This document shows, piece after piece, positions 1 through 4,132 of a stretch of DNA of 10,284 nt. The notes under the pieces are model-generated. The model searched no databases. It saw only the letters and a list, made by a program, of their open reading frames with translations, and was not told the DNA's origin. The stretch's first letter is position 1. Every line of letters starts with the position of its first letter. Origin of the DNA: JAZTZP01 sp045637525. GTDB taxonomy: Bacteria > Bacillota > Clostridia > UBA1381. Where the stretch lies: contig JAZTZP010000115.1 of the NCBI GenBank assembly GCA_045637525.1, forward strand, positions 1 through 10,284, given 5' to 3'. Position numbers and translations under genes: made by a program.

Positions 1-49
1 ATTAATCAACAGTAGTCACAGAAAGTTTGCTTTGCCGGATCTTAGTGGA

Positions 50-95
50 GGCAAGCGGATAAGTGCGCTGACGAAGTCACTAGCACCCGCTTGCC
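50..95 (+). other. Nested hairpin containing a MOBQ-type oriT nick-like motif
   Basis: Positions 59-68 read ATAAGTGCGC. This is the core I know from the nick regions of MOBQ-type transfer origins (RSF1010/R1162, pIP501, pGO1), where cleavage follows GTGCGC; here that would be after base 68. The usual CCT on the 3' side is replaced by TGA. The motif sits in a nested hairpin: GGCAAGCGG (50-58) pairs with CCGCTTGCC (87-95), GTGC (63-66) with GCAC (83-86), and TGAC (69-72) with GTCA (76-79). A weaker repeat, TTGCC (32-36) against GGCAA (50-54), lies 5' of the motif, the side where MOBQ origins carry their inverted repeat. No relaxase gene is in the window. It could instead be a structured RNA or a chance match. 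Confidence 0.35.
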
Positions 96-134
96 GTTTA
101 CCGCCGGTTTGCTGCTATGCTGTTCCGACTCAAT

Positions 135-168
135 AAAAAAACTTGCGCGGCTTTGCTCTTTGCCGCGC
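135..168 (-). terminator. Intrinsic terminator-like hairpin, minus strand
   Basis: Read on the minus strand, GCGCGGC (168-162) pairs with GCCGCGC (151-145) around a 10-base loop. Three bases (AAG) and then seven T (141-135) follow. This would stop transcripts arriving from the promoter-like repeats at 268-405, or late-operon read-through that escapes the terminator at 311-349. Confidence 0.6.
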
Positions 169-189
169 GGCTGAGCGCACGGAGGGGAT

Positions 190-248
190 CCAAGGGGGCG
201 AGTCAAGCCCCTTTGGGGTTTTGGTGCCGCTTTTGACGTAAAAGCGGC
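190..248. repeat. Two GC-rich hairpins in the left flank
   Basis: The first hairpin pairs CCAAGGGG (from 190) with CCCCTTTGG (208-216) with one bulged base. Its right arm can alternatively form CCCC-TTT-GGGG (208-218) followed by TTTT on the plus strand. The second is a perfect 9-base-pair stem, GCCGCTTTT (226-234) with AAAAGCGGC (240-248), around the loop GACGT. Neither lies in an open reading frame. The composition is clearly more GC-rich than the phage genes. I associate hairpins of this style with the surroundings of transfer origins in Clostridia mobile elements, but this is memory of style, not a database match. Confidence 0.45.
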
Positions 249-267
249 GTGTGCTTGCGCAATTTGA

Positions 268-405
268 TAAGTAATCGCTATAATATTGAGAAAGCATAAA
301 AACTACAAACTAAAAAAAGAGCTACGGGGAAAACTCCCCGATAAACTCTAAGTAATCGCTATAATATATAGAAAACATAAAAATTACAAATTCAAAAAAT
401 GAACT
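268..405 (-). repeat. Two imperfect direct repeats, 81-base period, with promoter-like content
   Basis: The stretch from TAAGTAATCGCTATAATAT at 268 recurs at 349, and similarity continues for about 55 bases to the conserved CTA near 323 and 405. On the minus strand each copy contains a sigma-A-like pair with a 17-base spacer: TTGTAG or TTGTAA, then TATTAT. The -10 boxes are at 280-285 and 361-366. The second copy would start about 40 bases before the terminator at 311-349; the first would transcribe into the left flank. A very degenerate third copy may lie near 428-457. The remaining bases between the holin stop and this repeat are A/T-rich and I see no gene in them. Confidence 0.5.
311..349 (-). 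terminator. Intrinsic terminator of the late/lysis operon
   Basis: On the minus strand, CGGGGA (340-335) pairs with TCCCCG (330-325) around GTTT. A 4-base-pair outer stem (349-346 with 321-318) extends it, and a run of T follows immediately (318-312). It lies about 130 bases downstream of the holin stop codon in the operon's direction, with no gene between, so it is the natural end of the phage late transcript. Confidence 0.8.
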
Positions 406-480
406 ATGTTAAAAACTCAAAATTTGCCTATAATCAAATCGAACAAATCGCATAAAACCGATATTTGTCATAACAATACA

Positions 481-876
481 TTACCCATCATCCCGAAGCT
501 GCAACAACACATCCTTAAGCTTCTGCGGCATTTGCGGAATTAAAACAGCCGCATTTTCAAGAATAGAAATCCCCTCATTTGCTATGTAAAACATTATCAC
601 AATCTCACGAATCGGAATTGCATCATTTGTAATCAGCTGAAGCACGTTTGAAACCGCAATAATAACAAGAATAGTTATCTTTTTAAGAAGCCCCTTAAAG
701 CATATCTCAGACGACAAAGTCCTTGTATATATCCCTTTAATAATACCTGTCACATAATCAAATATAATAAACATTATAAGCGCCCATAAAATCCTGTCCC
801 AACCGCCGAGAATATAAACAAACGCCCCGCCGACAGTCCCGACAGCAACCGAAAACCAGTTAAACATTCTTTCCAT
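481..876 (-). CDS. Phage holin, TcdE/UtxA-type (Phage_holin_4_1 family)
   Basis: A 131-residue membrane protein expected to make the lesion in the cytoplasmic membrane that lets the endolysin reach the cell wall. Hydrophobic segments are visible at about residues 7-24, 28-48 and 64-83, with a further amphipathic stretch at about 89-107. Family signatures are WDRILWAL followed by DYVTGIIKG (about 26-48), the positively charged GLLKKITIL segment (about 62-70), and YIANEGISILENA before a polar C-terminus. Length is normal for the toxin-secretion/phage-lysis holin family. The first ATG is chosen because AGGAGG lies 8 bases upstream. That ribosome site overlaps the stop codon of the amidase gene, so the two lysis genes are probably translationally coupled. 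The order endolysin then holin is reversed from many phages but common in Clostridia prophages. Confidence 0.93.
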   Translation of the reverse strand: MERMFNWFSVAVGTVGGAFVYILGGWDRILWALIMFIIFDYVTGIIKGIYTRTLSSEICFKGLLKKITILVIIAVSNVLQLITNDAIPIREIVIMFYIANEGISILENAAVLIPQMPQKLKDVLLQLRDDG

Positions 877-888
877 ATTCTTTTCCTC

Positions 889-1617
889 CTATCCTTTCAT
901 TTTAGACAAAATCGTCCCCAAAATCCCAAAAGTAACCGGCTCACCCTGGTTATGCACGTCCGATAATTCGCAGGCACTATGCAGATAATCACTGCCATCA
1001 TTTTTCCATGCCTCTTCCTTTCGTGCTTTGATTACCGCCTCAAGCGCATCCTTCACCCTATCTTCTCCATACTTGTCCGTCAATTCCTTAATAACCGACA
1101 TCTCATCTTCCTCCTCACATATAGCTTTTTTAAAATTCTTCCATAATCCGTTATTATCCCCCGTCATAGGCTTCGGGCACTCTTTCCCGGTAACATCCCA
1201 GTGCCTTATAACATTCTCCGCCGGAATATTATACACATCCATCAAATGCTTAACAAGCCCAACACATTTATCAATCGTGCCTTGTTTCACATTTCCTTCT
1301 TTGTCCCACAAACACATCTCAACGCCGACAGAATTACTGTTAGTGCAAAGCTTATACCAGTCATGCCCCGAATTACCCTGCAATCCGCCTCCGCAATGCC
1401 ACGCAACATCAGCAACCGGCACACTCGAATAAATATCATTTTCATCAACAAAGAAATGCGCCGAAGCCTTAACAACATTATTTGCAAAATACTTCACATT
1501 ATTAATCGCCGTATCACCTTTGTTCGCCGTATAATGAATTACGATATACTTTATATCACCGCTCCGTCCTTTGGCATAATTAGACGGATCAGGCTTTAAC
1601 CCTGTTTTAATTTCCAT
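889..1617 (-). CDS. N-acetylmuramoyl-L-alanine amidase (Amidase_2), phage endolysin
   Basis: A 242-residue zinc amidase that cuts the bond between muramic acid and L-alanine in peptidoglycan, releasing phage together with the holin. The Amidase_2 domain covers about residues 1-165. By comparison with T7 lysozyme-type enzymes the zinc ligands are H28 (in VIHYTA), H139 (in RHWDVTG) and C147 (in KECP). Also visible are ASAHFFVD (52-59), AWHCGG (72-77) and GVEM with E100. There is no signal peptide, which fits holin-dependent export. The C-terminal 70 residues follow an acidic linker (EEEDE, 168-172) and are not a recognisable LysM or SH3 domain. Their ending, PVTFGILGTILSK, loosely resembles the tail of SLH-like wall-binding repeats, which is inference. 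The start has GTGAGG 7 bases upstream, and that site lies in one arm of a 15-base inverted repeat (1626-1675). Confidence 0.95.
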   Translation of the reverse strand: MEIKTGLKPDPSNYAKGRSGDIKYIVIHYTANKGDTAINNVKYFANNVVKASAHFFVDENDIYSSVPVADVAWHCGGGLQGNSGHDWYKLCTNSNSVGVEMCLWDKEGNVKQGTIDKCVGLVKHLMDVYNIPAENVIRHWDVTGKECPKPMTGDNNGLWKNFKKAICEEEDEMSVIKELTDKYGEDRVKDALEAVIKARKEEAWKNDGSDYLHSACELSDVHNQGEPVTFGILGTILSKMKG

Positions 1618-1625
1618 AAAATAAC

Positions 1626-1675
1626 CTCACTTTCTGATTTTTTCTTAAAAAGCTCTTGACAAATCAGAAAATGAG
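1626..1675. repeat. 15-base inverted repeat spanning amidase leader and antisense promoter
   Basis: CTCACTTTCTGATTT (1626-1640) and AAATCAGAAAATGAG (1661-1675) are complementary at 14 of 15 positions around a 20-base loop. On the plus strand the right arm starts at the last base of the -35 box of the antitoxin promoter and fills most of its spacer. On the minus strand the mirrored arm contains GTGAG, part of the amidase ribosome site. It could be an operator for a dimeric regulator, or an RNA stem that masks the amidase ribosome site in long transcripts. Confidence 0.6.
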
Positions 1676-1684
1676 GTGTATAAT
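1656..1684 (+). promoter_or_regulatory. Perfect sigma-A consensus promoter for the antisense (antitoxin) RNA
   Basis: TTGACA (1656-1661), a 17-base spacer and TATAAT (1679-1684) match the housekeeping consensus exactly. It is the only plus-strand promoter of this quality I found, and it points against all the phage genes, into the small peptide locus. Transcription would start near 1691. A strong constitutive antisense promoter opposite a small hydrophobic peptide gene is typical of type I toxin-antitoxin loci. Confidence 0.85.
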
Positions 1685-1692
1685 AGAAACAG

Positions 1693-1721
1693 AAAAAGGC
1701 AAGACCTCAGACGGTTGTGCC
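1693..1721 (-). terminator. Probable terminator of the toxin mRNA
   Basis: On the minus strand GGCACAACC (1721-1713) pairs imperfectly (two mismatches in the middle) with GGTCTTGCC (1706-1698) around a 6-base loop, followed by TTTTTCTGTTTC. The stem is modest. The same GGCACAACC is also the 3' partner of the long-range pairing with the toxin 5' leader, so the two structures exclude each other. Confidence 0.45.
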
Positions 1722-1739
1722 GATGAATATGATTATTTT

Positions 1740-1778
1740 GAAATAACCGTTTTCAATTGGCGTTGTGGCGGTTATTTC
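1740..1778. repeat. 10-base perfect inverted repeat just downstream of the toxin stop
   Basis: GAAATAACCG (1740-1749) and CGGTTATTTC (1769-1778) pair perfectly around a 19-base loop. The stem includes the toxin stop codon region (1772-1774). Neither strand has a clean T run after it, so I see it as a stabilising stem, or at most a weak terminator for both convergent transcripts. Confidence 0.6.
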
Positions 1779-1846
1779 GCATTTTCAGCAAAAGTCACAA
1801 GTATAACAAAAACAAGAATAATAATTCTGATTATGTATTTTCTCAT
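1772..1846 (-). CDS. Small hydrophobic peptide, probable type I toxin
   Basis: A 24-codon frame, too short for most gene finders. It begins MRKYIIRIIILVFVILV and ends in AENAK: a basic N-terminus, one membrane-spanning stretch at about residues 5-20, and a short polar tail. The ribosome site AGGAGG (1860-1855) lies 8 bases before the ATG and is much stronger than chance. It is flanked by its own minus-strand promoter (1940-1968), a terminator-like hairpin (1693-1721) and an opposing perfect promoter, the layout of type I toxin-antitoxin loci such as txpA/ratA, bsrG/SR4, fst and the prophage loci of Clostridioides difficile. In those families the peptide inserts in the membrane and its translation is blocked by the antisense RNA. 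At 24 residues it is shorter than most of them. It could instead be a small membrane regulator of lysis; I recognise no specific family. Confidence 0.6.
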   Translation of the reverse strand: MRKYIIRIIILVFVILVTFAENAK

Positions 1847-1855
1847 AACTACCAC

Positions 1856-1867
1856 CTCCTTCCGGAG
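1856..1867 (-). promoter_or_regulatory. Hairpin masking the toxin ribosome site
   Basis: In the toxin mRNA, CTCC (1867-1864) can pair with GGAG (1859-1856), the core of the ribosome site, across GGAA, a GNRA-type tetraloop. Directly upstream is GGTTGTGCC, which can pair with the mRNA 3' end. Local masking of the ribosome site is a known feature of type I toxin mRNAs. Confidence 0.5.
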
Positions 1868-1917
1868 CGTGGCACAACCGCCGGTGTAATCACCGTTAAG
1901 AAATCTTACCTTTTCCC

Positions 1918-1939
1918 GTCGAAATTCTTCGACTTTTTT
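1918..1939 (+). terminator. Possible antitoxin terminator, also 5' stem of the toxin mRNA
   Basis: GTCGAA (1918-1923) pairs with TTCGAC (1928-1933) around ATTC, followed on the plus strand by six T (1934-1939). On the minus strand the predicted toxin start is about 1933, so the same hairpin would sit at the extreme 5' end of the toxin mRNA, where it could protect it from decay. Confidence 0.5.
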
Positions 1940-1968
1940 ATTATACACTGTTTTCCCGAAAAAAGCAA
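1940..1968 (-). promoter_or_regulatory. Toxin promoter
   Basis: On the minus strand TTGCTT (1968-1963), a 17-base spacer and TATAAT (1945-1940) form a good sigma-A promoter with start near 1933. It gives an 87-base leader before the toxin ATG and a transcript of about 240 bases if it ends at 1693. Read-through would carry on into the amidase and holin genes, which show no clear promoter of their own. Confidence 0.7.
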
Positions 1969-2029
1969 GACCTTTTTACATATTTTTACTTTTTACTTTG
2001 ATGTTCATATAGCTGTATTGGCATTTGAT

Positions 2030-2554
2030 TTAAGCCTCCACTTCTTCTATGTAGAAGCTGTCTTTTAACATATAGCTGGTGGTTCCGTATCCGTTATAAC
2101 AACCGATTCCGATTTTTATAATATCGACGGTAGGTGTGATTTGTACATATCCCGAAACTGGCTTATGTGTGGAAGTACCGCCCGACCAATTGAAGAAGAG
2201 GTGAGTACGATCGTCCTGCCAAGTGGATTTTTTTATCGAATTTTCACCGTTGACATCTAAATACGATACCAGTGTTCTATTAGCCGTAGTAGTATCGTTC
2301 GTATATTTTATAAATCGACCACCAATCTTATATGTTTTACCGGCTTTTAATCTTACATCGGCGACAAATGATATTTTCGACTGGTCAAATATCCAGGGAG
2401 TACCCGAGGACGAATAACCACTAAGACTATAACATTCATATGTAACACCATCTGATGCAGTTTTATTTACAATACGACTTTTTATAATGGTATACAGCTT
2501 CTCATCCCAATCCATACTCGCGAACATAGCCGCTAATTGCCGAATTACACTCAT
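2030..2554 (-). CDS. Putative tail fibre/receptor-binding protein, unidentified
   Basis: A 174-residue protein with no family I recognise. A short helical N-terminus (about 1-30) is followed by a beta-rich, aromatic and Ser/Thr/Gly-rich body (for example SLSGYSSSGTPWIFD and FFNWSGGTSTHKP). It looks like a small beta-sandwich of the carbohydrate-binding type often found at the tip of phage tails; this is inference from composition and position. Its ATG overlaps the stop of the preceding fibre gene in an ATGA, with AGGAGG 9 bases upstream, so the two are translationally coupled and may form one complex. It is the last structural gene before the toxin locus. Expected role: host recognition or fibre tip. 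Confidence 0.75.
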   Translation of the reverse strand: MSVIRQLAAMFASMDWDEKLYTIIKSRIVNKTASDGVTYECYSLSGYSSSGTPWIFDQSKISFVADVRLKAGKTYKIGGRFIKYTNDTTTANRTLVSYLDVNGENSIKKSTWQDDRTHLFFNWSGGTSTHKPVSGYVQITPTVDIIKIGIGCYNGYGTTSYMLKDSFYIEEVEA

Positions 2555-3429
2555 ATTGCATAACCTCCTACGCTCACGCTAACACCTCGCCCATCCGAAT
2601 GGAATATCATTGTGTAGTAAGTATTAGGCTGAGGATTAAATCCACCGTTTTCATCAACATCTTTTCCCATAAAATAAGTATCGAAAGAAAATCCCATTGT
2701 AGGTGGAGTTGTACCGGACCAGAAATTAACTACAGCATATTGGCCATCATAAAGGTTGTTGAGATCAACAGATAAATACGTAAGATTATCACTGTCTTCA
2801 TCATTCTTTATTATGTATTCAATGTTGCCATTCAGGGTATCTATGAAAGCACACCCGGGATCATATTCGGTATCGACTTCGATATGTACGGTCTTCCATT
2901 TATCCTCTTTATCTTTGAGTTCATCTTTCGTTGCGTGTTTCTCAACGACGTTCATAAATGCCAGTTTTTCGTTGCTATTATACACAACATAGCTGACAGT
3001 ATAGTCTTCATGCACACTCTCATCAATCGGATCACCTGACATAAACCTTACTGCATTTTCATCAGCGTATACCGCATAATATAAATGATTACTATAGCGA
3101 CATCGAACTATCATACCATCTTCAAACGCTTTTCGCACTTCATCAAAACTATGACTCATACCGAACAATGTTTGCTGCAGGTCTAAAACATTTGAAACAG
3201 CTCCGCCACCACCACCATTTCCCTCAAGCTCCGAAATCCTTTCTTCATATTTGTCAACCCTGTCAGATAAATCATCCACATCCGCTTTATCTGCCTTATT
3301 TTTAATAGCATTCTTCATTTCCGGCAAATCATAATTTTCCCCAATCTTCTGAGCAATCGAATCCTGAACCTCTTCGACAATCTCATTCAATATACTTTTC
3401 GTCTTTGAAACATTTCCATGTACACTCAT
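2551..3429 (-). CDS. Tail fibre protein with coiled-coil stalk and glycine hinge
   Basis: A 292-residue protein. Residues 1-69 are helical, with a heptad-like stretch (about 45-69, ending RISELEG) that would form a trimeric coiled coil. A glycine hinge follows (GNGGGGG, 70-76). The rest is beta-rich with a second charged helix at about 164-179 (TKDELKDKEDKWK). The C-terminal part (about 230-285) has NFWSGTTPP, an aspartate-rich loop, GGFNPQPNTYYTMIF and a DGRG turn, a pattern I recall from receptor-binding ends of Clostridia phage tail proteins. The start is preceded by AAGGAGGAG at good spacing. The neighbouring gene begins inside its stop codon. The likely role is adsorption to the cell surface. 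The stalk/hinge/head architecture is visible; the receptor is unknown. Confidence 0.8.
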   Translation of the reverse strand: MSVHGNVSKTKSILNEIVEEVQDSIAQKIGENYDLPEMKNAIKNKADKADVDDLSDRVDKYEERISELEGNGGGGGAVSNVLDLQQTLFGMSHSFDEVRKAFEDGMIVRCRYSNHLYYAVYADENAVRFMSGDPIDESVHEDYTVSYVVYNSNEKLAFMNVVEKHATKDELKDKEDKWKTVHIEVDTEYDPGCAFIDTLNGNIEYIIKNDEDSDNLTYLSVDLNNLYDGQYAVVNFWSGTTPPTMGFSFDTYFMGKDVDENGGFNPQPNTYYTMIFHSDGRGVSVSVGGYAI

Positions 3430-3442
3430 TTTTCACTCCTCC

Positions 3443-3793
3443 TTAAAACATAATAACATTAATATTAACCCTTTTAGGTTCATCCGCCGAATTAACAGCA
3501 ACAATCCAGTTAACGGTCTTATTAACATCTTCATGTGGTATAATCTGTTGCCAGACAGCATTCTCATCATCAGGCTTTTGCGCAAGCGTCGCATAAAGTG
3601 TTACACCGTCCTCATAGCAAAACCCGATGTCATTAACTCCACGCCGGTTAGAAGTCCTCGGCGGCATATCCAGAAGCATGAGCTGCCCCGGCTCAATCAC
3701 ACCGTCACAAAAATAAGCAAACCCATTGCCATCTTTTCTGAACTGTCCTATCTTCTTCCCGGAATATGTAACTCCGTCAATCTTAATCTCCAT
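3443..3793 (-). CDS. Small beta-rich tail protein, unidentified
   Basis: A 116-residue protein with a predicted beta-sandwich character throughout, no membrane segment and no signal peptide. Residues about 60-116 contain a pattern of alternating hydrophobic strands (DGVTLYATLAQ, then VWQQIIPHEDVNKTVNWIVA, then VNINVIMF) that resembles small accessory domains of Clostridia phage baseplates or fibres, from memory rather than a search. It starts 4 bases after the stop of the upstream 106-residue gene, with a GTGAGG-type ribosome site. Its position between the fibronectin-like protein and the fibres suggests a minor tail-tip component. No enzymatic motif is visible. Confidence 0.7.
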   Translation of the reverse strand: MEIKIDGVTYSGKKIGQFRKDGNGFAYFCDGVIEPGQLMLLDMPPRTSNRRGVNDIGFCYEDGVTLYATLAQKPDDENAVWQQIIPHEDVNKTVNWIVAVNSADEPKRVNINVIMF

Positions 3794-3797
3794 TACC

Positions 3798-4118
3798 TCA
3801 CACCTCCGAAACCGTCTTTGTTAAGAGTACCGCACATCTGCTCGCAAGCGTTTCCTCGTTAAACGAAATAGAAACATTTGAAACACCCGTATATCCGCCA
3901 AATACCACCTGTCGGACTATGCCCTGCTCATCTTCTGCAAACGCCGTTATTTCACTGATATTATCTTCAGTAAAAGCAGTGTCAACCTCATCCGAAGAAA
4001 TAGTGTCGGTAATAACAAACCTCAAATTCCACATCGTGCTGTTATCACTCATCCCAACCCTTTCTTCACGAAGCACAGAAGCCGCATAGGTCTTTCCGTC
4101 TTTTAATTTAATAAACAT
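3798..4118 (-). CDS. Small phage protein, unidentified (minor tail component by context)
   Basis: A 106-residue acidic, beta-rich protein without recognised domain. It opens with MFIKLKDGKTY, a short strand-turn-strand, and has several alternating polar and hydrophobic strands, with no cysteine cluster, membrane helix or catalytic motif. GAGGAGG lies 9 bases before the ATG, in the 14-base gap after the fibronectin-like gene. It sits in the run of tail genes and is most likely a structural or assembly component. Its length and first residues (MxIKxxDGxTY) resemble those of its downstream neighbour (MEIKIDGVTY), so the pair may be distantly related. Confidence 0.65.
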   Translation of the reverse strand: MFIKLKDGKTYAASVLREERVGMSDNSTMWNLRFVITDTISSDEVDTAFTEDNISEITAFAEDEQGIVRQVVFGGYTGVSNVSISFNEETLASRCAVLLTKTVSEV

Positions 4119-4132
4119 AATCTATATCCTCC

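Larger units (their letters stand above)
1691..1940 (+). ncRNA. Predicted antisense antitoxin RNA
   Basis: Transcribed from the consensus promoter at 1656-1684, this RNA would be complementary to the toxin mRNA. Its 5' end can form a hairpin from GGCAAGACC (1698-1706) and GGTTGTGCC (1713-1721). Two end points are possible. One is after the stem at 1740-1778, giving about 90 bases overlapping only the toxin mRNA 3' part. The other is at the hairpin GTCGAA-ATTC-TTCGAC (1918-1933) with six T after it, giving about 250 bases that cover the whole toxin mRNA. I gave the longer form because its terminator is better. The plus-strand reading frame across it (1656-1889) lacks a ribosome site and looks incidental. 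Existence is inferred from promoter and layout only. Confidence 0.55.

Noticed and set aside
268..405. Direct repeats as phage attachment sites attL/attR
   Set aside because: They are only 81 bases apart with a terminator between them, diverged from each other, and enclose no element.
406..470. 20-codon minus-strand frame downstream of the holin starting MTNIGFMRF
   Set aside because: There is no ribosome site before its ATG, the composition is ordinary for A/T-rich sequence, and nothing supports expression.
1028..1599. Two long plus-strand open frames opposite the amidase gene
   Set aside because: They lie fully antisense to a gene with clear catalytic motifs, have low-complexity Ser/Ile/His-rich translations and no ribosome site.
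1656..1889. 77-codon open frame on the plus strand across the toxin locus
   Set aside because: It begins inside the promoter, has no ribosome site and is antisense to the toxin. Its content follows from the RNA stems at 1698-1778, so I treat the transcript as non-coding.
2030..3429. Diversity-generating retroelement target in the fibre genes
   Set aside because: There is no reverse transcriptase, no template-like repeat of the fibre 3' ends in the window, and no recognisable C-type lectin fold pattern.
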